A stretch of 64,000 bases of DNA from Cordylochernes scorpioides (GCA_030710605.1 CP092864.1:136401255-136465254); one strand, 5' to 3'; shown: positions 1 to 12,500, counted from the first letter of the stretch. Numbers and translations are program-made. The notes: generated by a model not told the origin, from the sequence alone.

Positions 1-19
1 AAAAAATCTAAATAAATTA

Positions 20-187
20 ATATACAGTAAAACTCCACTAAAACAAACCTGGGATATAGCGAATCTTCCCTTATTAATGAACATGAAATAATCCCCATTT
101 TAATTTTATAATACAGTCAACTATTGCTATAATGAACCATATGTTTCAGTCCTATTGGGATTCACTATAGAAGGGTTTTATTGTATT
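20..187. repeat. MITE-like element
   Basis: Ends acagtaaaactccac and gggttttattgtat form imperfect inverted repeats; the interior tatagtgaacc-like text recurs at 55570-55742. Confidence 0.6.
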
Positions 188-230
188 ATATTATAATATA
201 TAGAAATATAATACAATATAATGCGGCTTA

Positions 231-622
231 TGATTGTAGAACATTTGACAAGTTTTACCACAAATGTTTCTTTTGAACGAAAAATCGTAATTTATTTTAA
301 GGAGAAATAACTACTATTCCTATCCTTAGGGATGAATTATGAAAGGATGAATTGTGAAGAGTAATGATAAGCGGCAAAAATAAAAGTGTCCAGGGATGGG
401 AATCGAACCCACAGTGTTCCTCTTACCGGGCAGATACCATGTCCACTAGGCTACCCATCCCTGGACACTTTTATTTTTCCGTTCATCATTACTCTTCACA
501 ATTCATCCTTTCATACTTCATCCCTAAGGATAGAAATAGTCGTTATTTCTCCTTAAAATAAATTTTGATTTTCGTTCAAAAGAAACATTTGCGGTAAAAC
601 TTGTCAAATGTCATTTTACAAT
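231..622. repeat. Palindromic element with a tRNA-like centre
   Basis: Arms of about 160 bp (231-390 and 465-622) are reverse complements, with ccttagggatgaa..aaggatgaattgtgaag and matching aaagaaacatttg. The tRNA-like sequence at 389-464 forms the middle. A half copy is at 1880-2078 and a copy that lost its centre is at 58565-58885. Confidence 0.85.
389..464 (-). tRNA. tRNA-like sequence, tRNA-Thr (GGT)-like
   Basis: Acceptor strands TCCAGGG and CCCTGGA pair perfectly; B-box GGGTTCGATTCCC; anticodon-loop position reads CCGGTAA. The D arm does not fold normally and one anticodon-stem pair is lost. A related copy near 2025-2078 keeps the paired stem TCTGC/GCGGA. Identity as Thr is tentative. 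Confidence 0.55.
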
Positions 623-840
623 ACAAATATATTGGAAATTTAGAGTATAAAATTTTTTGAATTTGGTCTTATGTTGTACTTTTAAATTATAATCCGAATT
701 GTACTTAATCATTTACAACTGTATATATATGTTCTTATGGCCTAAATGTATATTTTAGGCATTTGTTATAAAGGAGTGTTATCTTTTTTGTTCATCAATA
801 TTATCATTGTCATTACAATGTATTCTGGTTTAAAATCAAC

Positions 841-1149
841 CTTAAAACATCACCAGCTAAAAACTCTTTAGCAGATTTGACCAATTTCATAACAATTCTT
901 AAAGAAGCTCACCAGAAATTCAACCATCCAGGAATTTCTCAACTGACTAGGATCATCTGCGCCCAATACTTTTGGAGCGGAATGTCAATAGATATTCATG
1001 CCTTCATTAAGAATTGTAACATCTGTCAAATGAGCAAAACCCCAAAAGGACCGAAGTATGGAGAGTTGAGCGAATTGCCAGAATCCCCACTGCCATTCGA
1101 TCTGGTCTCTATGGACACTATAGCCGGGTTTGCTAGATATGGGATAGCT
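841..1149 (+). pseudogene. Gypsy-type integrase fragment
   Basis: About 100 residues of a retrotransposon Pol: the H-H-C-C zinc-binding region (E-A-H-Q-K-F-N-H-P-G..N-C-N-I-C-Q) and the beginning of the integrase core (P-F-D-L-V-S-M-D-T). No RT or LTR nearby; it is cut at a TGA close to a palindromic element. A relic of a Ty3/gypsy-like element. Confidence 0.85.
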
Positions 1150-1165
1150 TGAAACTGTGGTATAC

Positions 1166-1695
1166 AGGTATAATACAAGAAAATAAGACCAAATCCAAAT
1201 AATTTAATAGTATGTGATGTTTCAGTAACAGCATTGTTACCATCACAGTAAGTCATTAAATAGTAGTGTTCTCAAGTTGTCTTAAAAAACTATTTTTCCT
1301 TATCTGTTATCTTGTTTAAACACTGATAAGGCACAATTTGGATTATAGATTATAAACACAAGGTGATAAGACCAAATCCAAATAAATAGATAGTGTGTGA
1401 CGTTTCGGTAACAGCGTTGTTACCATCTTCAGACAAAAGTACTGAATGACTTTTGACTTCAGTACTTTTGTAGGAAGATGGTAACAACGCTGTTACCGAA
1501 ACGTCACACACTATTTATTTATTTGGATTTGGTCTTATCACCTTGTGCTTGTTTAAACAATAACAGTACTATTTAAGAACTTGCTGTGATATTTTTTCTC
1601 ATTTATTCTTTTGTCTGATGATGGTGACAAAGCTATTGCCGAAACATCACACATTATTAAATTATTTGGATTTGGTCTTATTTTCTTGTAGGTTG
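1166..1695. repeat. Nested palindromic hammerhead-type elements
   Basis: An outer element starts tacaagaaaataagacc and ends in its complement near 1693, with CTGATGA...GAAACATC at 1616-1650. Inside it, 1326-1555 is a second palindrome of the ggcacaatttggatt family with gaaacgtcacac arms. Confidence 0.82.
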
Positions 1696-1879
1696 TTGAC
1701 CTGTTGTATAACTGTTCCAAAACTGGTGTTATGGCTTTTCCAATGATGTAAACATGAAGGTTCTAATCAGAAAAGATTTTAAAAACATTATTTTAATGCA
1801 TTTATTAAAAAGGAGGCATTACAGGCTTGATACCTTAATATGATTAAGTGGAGATAAGAAAGAAGATTGATGTTTAACA

Positions 1880-2078
1880 AGTTTTACCTCAAATTTTTCT
1901 TCACACAGAACGAAAAATCATAATTTTCATTATTTAAGGAGAAATAACGACTAACCTATCCTTAGGGATGGAATATGAAAGGATGAATTGTGAAGAGTAA
2001 TGTGAGTGAAAATAAAAGTGTCCAGGGATGGGAATCAAACCCACAGTGTTCCGCTTACCAGGCAGATGACATGTCCAG
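1880..2078. repeat. Half copy of the tRNA-centred palindrome
   Basis: caagttttacctcaaa..ttagggatggaatatg..gtccagggatggg, ending inside the tRNA-like part at about 2078, where unrelated sequence begins. Confidence 0.8.
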
Positions 2079-2129
2079 AATTGCTTTTTGCACATAAACT
2101 CTTGCGTACTTGTATAACTTCATTCAAGG

Positions 2130-2988
2130 CAAACAATTAAGTCCACTATAACATTTTCACATGTCTCCAGATACAATTAAGTCCACTATAGCATTTTCAC
2201 ATGTCTCCATAAATAATTAAGTCCACTATAACATTTGCACATGTCTCCAGAAACAATTAAGTTGACTATAACATTTTTTTTACATGTCTCCAGAAACAAT
2301 TAAGTTGGTTATAACATTTTTTACATGTCTGCAGAAACAATTAAGTTGGTTATAACATTTTTTACATGTCTCCAGAAACAATAGTATCCACTACAAACCT
2401 TTTCACACATCTCCAAGCATACAATTAATTTGACTATAACATTTTCACATGTCTCCAAGCATACAATTAAGTTGACTATAACATTTTCACAGTTCTCCAA
2501 GCACATACAATTAATCTGACTATAACATTTTCACATGTCTCCAAGCATACAATTAAGTTGACTATAACATTTTCACATGTCTCCAAGCATACAATTAAGT
2601 CCACTATAACATTTTCACATGTCTCCAAGCACATACAATTAATTTGACTATAACATTTTCACATGTCTCCAAGCATACAATTGTGTCCACTCTAACATTT
2701 TCACATGTCTCCAAGCATACAATTAAGTCCACTATAACATTTTCACATGTCTCCAAGCATACAATTAAGTCCACTATAACATTTTCACATGTCTCCAAGC
2801 ATACAATTAAGTCCACTATAACATTTTCACATGTCTCCAAGCATACAATTAAGTCCACTATAACATTTTCACACGTCTCCAAGCATACAATTAAGTCCAC
2901 TATAACATTTCACATGTCTCTAAGCATACAATTAAGTCCACTATAACATTTTCACATGTCTCCAGAAACAATTGTGTCCACTACAAAC
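2130..2988. repeat. 42 bp tandem array seeded on an exon end and donor
   Basis: About 20 units of roughly 42 bp, containing cacatgtctccaagcatac and its variant ccagaaacaa. On the minus strand each unit resembles the last 19 or so bases of the exon at 2989 plus the first 22 bases of its intron. The copy at 2391-2416 is nearly identical to the true junction. Toward 2140 the units become more diverged. Confidence 0.93.
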
Positions 2989-3114
2989 CTTTGCACACGT
3001 CTCCAGAAGTAGAAAGCTCATGGCCAGAAGGACATTGGCAGAAGAAGGAGCCCGGAGTGTTCACACATGTTCCCCCACGGCAGAGTCCTCTGTTCCTCGT
3101 ACATTCATTGATAT
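2989..3114 (-). CDS. FBN: Fibrillin exon: cbEGF, last one in window
   Basis: 126 bp; [26 protein letters not shown]. Acceptor gtttcag. The donor AAAG|gtttgt is weak, and this exon end plus donor is the apparent seed of the 42 bp array just downstream. No further exon is visible down to position 1. Confidence 0.9.
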
Positions 3115-3124
3115 CTGAAACAAA

Positions 3125-3280
3125 GGAGATAAGGCACAATTTGGATTATTGATTAAACCCAAGGTAATAAGACAAAATACAAATAAATAAATAGTGTTTG
3201 ACATTTCGACAACAGCATTGTTACCAAAACATCACACACTATTTATTCATTTGGATTTGGTCTTATATTACCTTGTGTCT
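3125..3280. repeat. Deleted palindromic hammerhead-type element
   Basis: Begins agataaggcacaatttgg and ends ggtcttatattaccttg, but the centre is lost and the gttaccaaaac segments abut. Confidence 0.8.
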
Positions 3281-3540
3281 GAAACAAAGAAAGTGGAAAG
3301 TTAGAAATAGACCTGAGAATTGTACCAAAATGAAGCTTTGTTAATCTCTCTCATTTATTTCACTATTTTTTCTTGTATTACACAGTCCAAATAACCTTTT
3401 TTTATTTCCTAAATATGACACTATTCCTATTATACATTGTGCATTTTTGTCCTAGAACCCAGGATACCTTTATAACAAAGTTTTATTATAAAATTATTTT
3501 TAAATTTACTTGACCACTATACAACTATTGTATTGCATAT

Positions 3541-4145
3541 AGAGTAGAACCTCCATGAAAGGACACTTTCACTAAAGGACACTTCTCTACAAAGGACAGT
3601 TTTCATTGTCAAAATTACCATTTTTACTATTTAGTACCTCTCTATAAAGGGCAGTTTTAAACTGCAAAATTACCATTTTTACTATTTAGCAACTCTCCAG
3701 TAAGAGGAACACCTCTCTATAAAGGACAGTTTTCATTGTCAAAATTACAATTTTTACTACTTAGCAACCTCTGGTAAGAAGACATCTCTCTATAAAGGAC
3801 AATTTTCATTGTTAAAATTACAATTTTTTACTATTTAGCAACTCTCCGGTAAGAGACACCTCTATAAAGGACAGTTTTCATTGTCAAAATTAGCATTTTT
3901 ATTATTTAGCAACTCTCCAGTAAGAGGACACCTCTCTATAAAGGACAGTTTTCATAGTCAAAATGACCATTTTTACTATTTATCAACTCTCCAGTAGGGG
4001 ACACCTCTCTATAAAGGACAATTTTCATTGTCAAAATTACAATTTTTTTATTATTTAGCAACTCTCGAGTAAGAGGACACCTCTCTCTAAAGAACACTTT
4101 GGCTCTGCAATTAGGTATTGTCCTTTAAAGGGAGGTTCTACTGTA
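3541..4145. repeat. Inverted-repeat element with internal tandem copies
   Basis: Ends gtagaacctccatgaa and gggaggttctactgta are complementary. Between them cctctctataaaggacag and accatttttactattta recur about seven times. Member of the family listed at 26142, 31874, 35361, 35930, 48900, 50528, 56008, 62163 and 62482. Confidence 0.8.
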
Positions 4146-4404
4146 TGTTCAAATATTTAACTGGATCTATAAAAGCTTTTTCTTCCCATAGCACCTATCT
4201 TTTTCTGTTTATGTAGAATTTGTTAAAGTTGATATATTATTTTATCCATATAGTTTTCTCAGCAGTGTCTAATACAGAAATGGTATGCTAGTGACTTCTT
4301 CCATCTATGCTGTTAGCAGATAAATTTGAGATTTTATCAAAAGAAGAACAAAATTGTAAGCTATGAATAGTTTCTTGTACGCTTTTTTTGTTAATATGAC
4401 CTTT

Positions 4405-4625
4405 AGAGGAGATAAGGCACAATTTGGATTATAGATTATAAACACAAGGTAAAATAAGACCATATCCAAATAAATAGTGTGACAAGGAGACCCATTAGCT
4501 CAGTTGGTTAGAGCATCGTGCTAATAACGCGAAGGTCGTGGGTTCAATTCCCCCCATGGGCCATCTTTTTTTTTTACACACAATTTATTTGTATTTGGTT
4601 TTATTACCTTGTGTTTATGACCTTT
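4405..4625. repeat. Palindromic element with tRNA-Ile at its centre
   Basis: Left arm ggcacaatttggattatag..aaatagtgtgac; right arm acacacaatttatt..accttgtg. The usual ribozyme-like core is replaced by a tRNA-Ile gene and T run. Confidence 0.82.
4489..4563 (+). tRNA. tRNA-Ile (AAT), probably a pseudogene
   Basis: D arm GCTC..GAGC with A-box TAGCTCAGTTGG, anticodon loop CTAATAA (AAT), anticodon stem TCGTG/CGCGA, B-box GGTTCAATTCC. Acceptor strands gacccat and atgggcc pair except at position 2. The T-stem side has six Cs, giving one extra base. A poly-T run follows. Confidence 0.78.
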
Positions 4626-4747
4626 TGAGGATTTCTGTTCTTCAACAGAAATTTAAAAAGAATGTATAAAAGTAAGACAGAAATACTTGAGAGCTTCTAT
4701 AAATATACACAAGGTAATAACAAATCCAAATAAATAAATAGTGTGTG

Positions 4748-4780
4748 ACGTTTCGGTAACAGCGTTGTTACCATCCTCAG
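4748..4780 (-). ncRNA. Hammerhead-ribozyme-like core (mirror arm)
   Basis: Reverse-strand twin of 4861-4895: CTGAGGA, GGTAAC/GTTACC stem, GAAACGTC. Both arms of the palindrome therefore carry the motif, one on each strand. Confidence 0.52.
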
Positions 4781-4860
4781 ACAAAAGTACTGAATGAGAG
4801 AATTTTACCACAGCATGCTGCAGTATGCTGTGGTAAAATTCTCTCATTCAGTACTTTTGT

Positions 4861-4895
4861 CTGAGGATGGTAACAACGCTGTTACCGAAACGTCA
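4861..4895 (+). ncRNA. Hammerhead-ribozyme-like core
   Basis: CTGAGGA (fits CUGANGA), one unpaired T, stem II GGTAAC/GTTACC with loop AACGCT, then GAAA and CGTC|A. ACGT is self-complementary, which would allow a dimeric stem III, with cleavage expected after GTC. Stem I: TGT pairs with ACA and AGTA with TATT. A mirror copy lies at 4748-4780 on the minus strand. Activity untested; the extra base before stem II departs from the textbook form. Confidence 0.55.
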
Positions 4896-5182
4896 CACAC
4901 TATTTATTTATTTGGATTTGGTCTTATTACCTTGTGTTCATAATCTATAATCCAAATTGTGCCTTATCAACTTCTATAAATATAAAATACTCTACAAGAA
5001 ATGCTTCATATTGTTGTGTGTCAATAAGTAGCCGACCGATGGTACACGGGAGCAGTACAAATTATTTAATTTTTGTTTATTTTTAATTAATTATTTAATC
5101 AGAGAAACGGCACCACAGAGATGACGGATATAAATTGTATTTGACCATTGACCACTGTTTCGCGGCAATGCTTTAATACAAC

Positions 5183-5518
5183 GTGGCAGTTATCGCTTAC
5201 CCTTCATCCTATTTTTATTTTATTGTCTCCTTGAGCGGCGAACGAAAGATGTCCTGTCATTGCTACAACCCCTCCTACAGCCTTACCGATGATAACCAGA
5301 CAACAACAACCCTCCAAGACCTGACCACAAACCCAGCATTGGAACAGGCCTTGGTGACCATAGCCCACCAGGACAATGTACTGCAGCAATTAAATAAACT
5401 GAGTCTTACATCCCCACCTCAGTCTCATCAATATCTTACAATTTTGATCTTTGAAAATACATTACTCCATGTGATTATTCAACTTATCAATTTTGGGATA
5501 GCTATGCAACAAGATTAA
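5183..5518 (+). CDS. Unrecognised ORF, perhaps transposon-derived
   Basis: 111 residues, opening with an alternative start; an internal Met gives M-S-C-H-C-Y and a Thr/Gln-rich stretch (N-Q-T-T-T-T-L-Q-D). I recognise no family. It lies in a fibrillin intron on the opposite strand and its last part runs into a repeat, so it may be a gag-like relic or chance. Confidence 0.2.
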   Translation: MAVIAYPSSYFYFIVSLSGERKMSCHCYNPSYSLTDDNQTTTTLQDLTTNPALEQALVTIAHQDNVLQQLNKLSLTSPPQSHQYLTILIFENTLLHVIIQLINFGIAMQQD

Positions 5519-5990
5519 TGTGCGTATATAGGCAGACTCATTCAATACAGTATTAGAGCTCTAAGAAGCGGTCTGGTAAATTAAATTAGAGAAACCACTG
5601 GGAGGGTTCACCACTGATGAACCAAGCTCTCCCAATATATATTTTCATTGCAGTAAGGACAGTAGAAGTTTGTATTGTATATAAAAGAAACATCCGTGCT
5701 TTATAATGCTTCCATTTCTTATATATAGATGGCACGTTATCCCCTTATGATTACTCCAGGATATGATAATTTGGATATGCAACAAGGTTAATGCTGCATA
5801 TATAAACAGAATCATCCAATTCAGTATTAAAGTTCTAAGAAACGGTCTGGTAAGATTAAATTGGTGAAACCGCTGGGAGGGTTCACAACTGATGAACCAA
5901 GCCCTCCCAATATTTTTCATCGCAGTAAGGACAGTAGAAGTTTGTATTGTATATAAAAGAAAAATTCATGCTTAAATTATTTCATTTTAT
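5505..5990. repeat. gcagtaaggacagtagaa repeat, two copies
   Basis: 5505-5700 and 5765-5970 share agaagcggtctggta, gggagggttcaccactg and cagtaaggacagtagaa. Further copies at 50715-50845 and 50905-51025, and partial ones at 24100-24190, 49735-49800 and 51740-51795. Confidence 0.78.
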
Positions 5991-6204
5991 ATAAAAGAAT
6001 TGTGATGAAGTGATGGAAGATTTCTTTGGAACTCTATAAATCTGAAAAATAGAACAAAAATGAATTTTTACTTGAATCAGGTTGGAGATTCGATAGATGG
6101 CGCAAGCCATCAGCAACTTTTATTTGCACAATGAGGAAATGCCCCTTTTTCTCAATCTATAAAGTCAGTTTAGAGAGAAAGTCAGTGAAGTGTGGTCAAC
6201 TCAC

Positions 6205-6330
6205 CCATACACATCTGCATCATCATGGAGTCCTCATATCCTTCATTGCAATTACAGCGGAATGATCCTGGAGTATTCTGACACACTCCGTTGACACAGA
6301 CCTCATGGGCGATGGAACACTCATCAATAT
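6205..6330 (-). CDS. FBN: Fibrillin exon: cbEGF domain
   Basis: 126 bp; [17 protein letters not shown], then the unusual methionine-rich stretch S-M-M-M-Q-M-C also seen in the matching human cbEGF. Acceptor ataacag, donor ATGG|gtgagt. The intron to the previous exon is only 76 bp. Confidence 0.93.
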
Positions 6331-6406
6331 CTGTTATATCACACACACAACAAGTAGGATAATGATGATAAATCATGATATGATGATTATAAATATCATC
6401 TCTTAC

Positions 6407-6532
6407 CTGTGCAGTTGATGTTTTCAGAGTCAAGTACAAAGCCTGGATTACATTGACAACTGAAACTTCCAATGGTGTTCTGGCATCGCCCGTTATAGCA
6501 GAGAGTTGGGAAATGGGCGCATTCATTGATAT
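6407..6532 (-). CDS. FBN: Fibrillin exon: cbEGF after TB3
   Basis: 126 bp; [31 protein letters not shown]. Counterpart of the cbEGF right after TB3 in human fibrillin. Donor ACAG|gtaaga. The acceptor tgttgtccag and first 13 coding bases are the seed of the 8.5 kb array that fills the upstream intron. Confidence 0.93.
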
Positions 6533-9500
6533 CTGGACAACAAACATTTATTGATATCTGGACAACATACATTCATTGATATCTGGACAACAAACATTCA
6601 TTGATATCTGGACAACAAACATTCATTGATATCTGGACAACAAACATTCATTGATATCTAGACAACAAATATTCATTGATATCTGGACAAAAAACATTCA
6701 TTGATATCTGGACAACAAACATTCATTGATATCTGGACAACAAACATTCATTGATATCTGGACAACAAACATTCATTGATATCTGGACAACATTCATTGA
6801 TATCTGGACAACAAACATTCATTGATATCTGGACAACAAACATTCATTGATATCTGGACAACAAACATTCATTGATATCTGGACAACATTCATTGATATC
6901 TGGACAACATTCATTGATATCTGGACAACAAACATTCATTGATATCTGGACAACAAACATTCATTGATATCTGGACAACATTCATTGATATCTGGACAAC
7001 AAACATTCATTGATATCTGGACAACAAACATTCATTGATATCTGGACAACATTCATTGATATCTGGACAACAAACATTCATTGATATCTGGACAACAAAC
7101 ATTCATTGATATCTGGACAACAAACATTCATTGATATCTGGACAACAAACATCCATTGATATCTGGACAACAAACATTCATTGATATCTGGACAACAAAC
7201 ATTCATTGATATCTGGACAACAAACATTCATTATATCTGGACAACAAACATTCATTGATATCTGGACAACAAACATTCATTGATATCTGGACAACATTCA
7301 TTGATATCTGGACAACATTCATTGATATCTGGACAACAAACATTCATTGATATCTGGACAACAAACATTCATTGATATCTGGACAACATTCATTGATATC
7401 TGGACAACAAACATTCATTGATATCTGGACAACAAACTTCATTGATATCTGGACAACAAACATTCATTGATATCTGGACAACAAACATCCATTGATATCT
7501 GGACAACAAACATTCATTGATATCTGGACAACAAACATTCATTGATATCTGGACAACAAACATTCATTGATATCTAGACAACAAATATTCATTGATATCT
7601 GGACAACAAACATTCATTGATATCTGGACAACAAACATTCATTGATATCTGGACAACAAACATTCATTGATATCTGGACAACAAACATTCATTGATATCT
7701 GGACAACATTCATTGATATCTGGACAACAAACATTCATTGATATCTGGACAACAAACATTCATTGATATCTGGACAACAAACATTCATTGATATCTGGAC
7801 AACATTCATTGATATCTGGACAACAAACATTCATTGATATCTGGACAACAAACATTCATTGATATCTGGACAACAAACATTCATTGATATCTGGACAACA
7901 AACATCCATTGATATCTGGACAACAAACATTCATTGATATCTGGACAACAACATTCATTGATATCTGGACAACCAAACATTCATTGATATCTGGACAACA
8001 AACATTCATTGATATCTGGACAACAAACATTCATTGATATCTGGACAACATTCATTGATATCTGGACAACATTCATTGATATCTGGACAACAAACATTCA
8101 TTGATATCTGGACAACAAACATTCATTGATATCTGGACAACATTCATTGATATCTGGACAACAAACATTCATTGATATCTGGACAACATTCATTGATATC
8201 TGGACAACAAACATTCATTGATATCTGGACAACAAACATTCATTGATATCTGGACAACAAACATTCATTGATATCTGGACAACAAACATCCATTGATATC
8301 TGGACAACAAACATTCATTGATATCTGGACAACAAACATTCATTGATATCTGGACAACAAACATTCATTGATATCTGGACAACAAACATTCATTGATATC
8401 TGGACAACAAACATTCATTGATATCTGGACAACAAACATATTCATTGATATCTGGACAACATTCATTGATATCTGGACAACAAACATTCATTGATATCTG
8501 GACAACAAACATTCATTGATATCTGGACAACAAACATCCATTGATATCTGGACAACAAACATTCATTGATATCTGGACAACAACATTCACTGATATCCTG
8601 GACAACATTCATTGATACTTTGGACAACATTCATTGAAATATCTGGACAACAAACATTCAATTGAATATCTGGATCAACAACAAACATTCATTGATATCT
8701 GGACAACATTCATGATATCTGGACAACAATCATTCATTGATATCTGGACAACAAACATTCATTGATGTCTGGACAACATCATTGATATCTGGACAACAAA
8801 CATTCATTGGATATCTGGACACAAACATTCATTTGATATCTGGACAAACAAACATTCATTGATATCTGGACTACATTCAGTGATATCTGGACAACATTCC
8901 TTTGATATCAGGACAACAAACATTCATTGATATCTGGACAGCAAACATTTCATTGATATCTCGGGACAACAAACATTCATTGATATCTTGGACAACAAAC
9001 ATTGCATGATATCAGTACAACATTCATTGATATCTGGACAACATTCATTGATATCTGGACAACATTCATTGATATCTGGAACAACATTCATTGATATCTG
9101 GACAACAAACATTCATTGATATCTGGACAACAAACATTCATTGATATCTGGACAACATTCATTGATATCTGGACAACAAACATTCATTGATATCTGGACA
9201 ACAAACATTCATTGATATCTGGACAACAAACATTCAATGATATCTGGACAACATTCATTGATATCTGGACAACATTCATTGATATCTGGACAACTAACAT
9301 TCATTGATATCTGGACAACAAACATTCATTGATATCTGGACAACAACATCATTGATATCTGGACAACAAACATTCATTGATATCTGGACAACAACATTCA
9401 TTGATATCTGGACAACATTCATTGATATCTGGACAACAACATTCATTGATATCTGGACAACAAACATTCATTGATATCTGGACAACAAACATTCATTGAT

Positions 9501-12500
9501 ATCTGGACAACAAACATCTCATTGATATCTGGACAACAACATTCATTGATATCTGGACAACAAACATTCATTGATATCTGGACAACAAACATCATTATAT
9601 CTGGACAACAAACATTCATTGATATCTGGACAACAAACATTCATTGATATCTGGACAACATTCATTGATATCTGGACAACATCATTGATATCTGGACAAC
9701 AAACATTCATTGATATCTGGACAACAAACATTCATTGATATCTGGACAACATTCATTGATATCTGGACAACAAACATTCATTGATATCTGGACAACAAAC
9801 ATTCATTGATATCTGGACAACAAACATTCATTGATATCTGGACAACAAACATCCATTGATATCTGGACAACAAACATTCATTGATATCTGGGACAACAAA
9901 CATTCATTGATATCTGGACAACAAACATTCATTGATATCTAGGACAACAAATATCTTGATATCTGGACAACAAACATTCATTGATATCTGGACAACAAAC
10001 ATTCATTGATATCTGGACAACAAACATTCATTGATATCTGGACAACATTCATTGATATCTGGACAACAAACATTCATTGATATCTGGACAACAAACATTC
10101 ATTGATATCTGGACAACAAACATTCATTGATATCTGGACAACATTCATTGATATCTGGACAACAAACATTCATTGATATCTGGACAACAAACATTCATTG
10201 ATATCTGGACAACAAACATTCATTGATATCTGGACAACAAACATCCATTGATATCTGGACAACAAACATTCATTGATATCTGGACAACAAACATTCATTG
10301 ATATCTGGACAACAAACATTCATTGATATCTGGACAACAAACATTCATTGATATCTGGACAACAAACATTCATTGATATCTGGACAACATTCATTGATAT
10401 CTGGACAACATTCATTGATATCTGGACAACAAACATTCATTGATATCTGGACAACAAACATTCATTGATATCTGGACAACATTCATTGATATCTGGACAA
10501 CAAACATTCATTGATATCTGGACAACAAACATTCATTGATATCTGGACAACAAACATTCATTGATATCTGGACAACAAACATTCATTGATATCTGACAAC
10601 AAACATTCATTGATATCTGGACAACAAACATCATTGATATCTGGACAAACAAACATTCATTGATATCTGGACAACAAACATTCATTGATATCTGGACAAC
10701 AAACATTCATTGATATTCTGGACAAAAAACATCATTGATATCTGGACAACAAACATTCATTGATATCTGGACAACAAACATATTCATTGATATCTGGACA
10801 ACATTCATTGATATCTGGACAACAAACATTCATTGATATCTGGACAACAAACATTCATTGATACTGGACAACAAACATCAATTGATATCTGGACAACAAA
10901 CATTCATTGATATCTGGACAACAACATTCATTGATATCTGGACAACAAACATTCATTGATATCTGGACAACATTCATTGATATCTGGACAACATTCATTG
11001 ATATCAGGACAACAAACATTCATTGATATCTGGACAAGCAAACATTCATTGATATCTGGACAACAACATTCATTGATATCTGGACAACAAACATTCATTG
11101 ATATCTGTACAACATTCATTGATATCTGGACAACATTCATTGATATCTGGACAACATTCATGATATCTGGACAACATTCATTGATATCTGGACAACAAAC
11201 ATTCATTGATATCTGGACAACAAACATTCATTGATATCTGGACAACAAACATTCATTGATATCTGGACAACAAACATTCTTGATATCTGGACAACATTCA
11301 TTGATATCTGGACAACATTCATTGATATCTGGGACAACATTCATTGATATCTGGACAACAAACATTCATTGATATCTGGACAACAAACATTCATTGATAT
11401 CTGGACAACAAACATTCATTGATATCTGAACAACATTCATTGATATCTGGACAACATTCATTGATATCTGGACAACATTCATTGATATCTGGACAACATT
11501 CATTGATATCTGGACAACAAACATTCATTGATATCTGGACAACACTTCATTGATATCTGGACAACAAACATTCATTGATATCTGGACAACAAACATTCAT
11601 TGATATCCTGGACAACAAACATATTCATTGATATCTGGACAACATACATTCATTGATATCTGACAACAAACATTCATTGATATCTGGATAACAAACATTC
11701 ATTGATATCTGGACAACAAACATTCATTGATATCTGGACAACATTCATTGATATCTGGACAACATTCATTGATATCAGGACAACAAACATTCATTGATAT
11801 CTGGACAGCAAACATTCATTGATATCTGACAACAAACATCATTGATATCTGGACAACAAACATTCATTGATATCTGTACAACATTCATTGATATCTGGAC
11901 AACATTCATTGATATCTGGACAACATTCATTGATATCTGGACAACATTCATTGATATCTGAACAACAAACATTCATTGATATCTGGACAACAAACATTCA
12001 TTGATATCTGGACAACAAACATTCATTGATATCTGAACAAACATTCATTGATATCTGGACAACATTCATTGATATCTGGACAACAAACATTCATTGATAT
12101 CTGGACAAACATTCATTGATATCTGGACAACATTCATTGATATCTGGACAACAAACATTCATTGATATCTGGACAACAAACATTCATTGATATCTGGACA
12201 ACATTCATTGATATCTGGACAACAAACATGCATTGATATCTGGACAACAAACATTCATTGATATCTGGACAACAAACATTCATTGATATCTGGACAACAT
12301 TCATTGATATCTGGACAACAAACATTCATTGATATCTGGACAACATTCATTGATATCTGGACAACATTCATTGATATCTGGACAGCATTCATTGATATCA
12401 GGACAACAAACATTCATTGATATCTGGACAACAAACATTCATTGATATCTGGACAACAAACATTCATTGATATCTGGACAACATTCATTGATATCTGGAC

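Larger units (their letters stand above)
4692..4972. repeat. Near-perfect palindrome with two hammerhead-like cores
   Basis: Arms of about 115 bp mirror each other around 4817 almost without mismatch. Each arm runs from ataatccaaattgtg-type ends through accttgtg, tttggatttggtc, the cacactatttattt segment and a CTGAGGA...GAAACGTC core to a central gcatgctgcagtatgc. This is the best-preserved member of the commonest repeat family of the window. The ends and ribozyme-like core suggest LTR-like ends of Penelope-type retroelements; that is an inference. Confidence 0.85.

Noticed and set aside
364..561. 65-residue ORF across the tRNA-like palindrome
   Set aside because: The frame runs through the tRNA-like centre and both arms; no protein similarity.
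2604..2946. ORFs on both strands with repeated 14-residue units
   Set aside because: Period 42 bp gives open frames by chance; it is the donor-derived array.
4489..4563. Functional host tRNA-Ile gene
   Set aside because: One acceptor mismatch, an extra base on the T-stem side and location in a transposable palindrome favour a pseudogene, although Pol III boxes remain.
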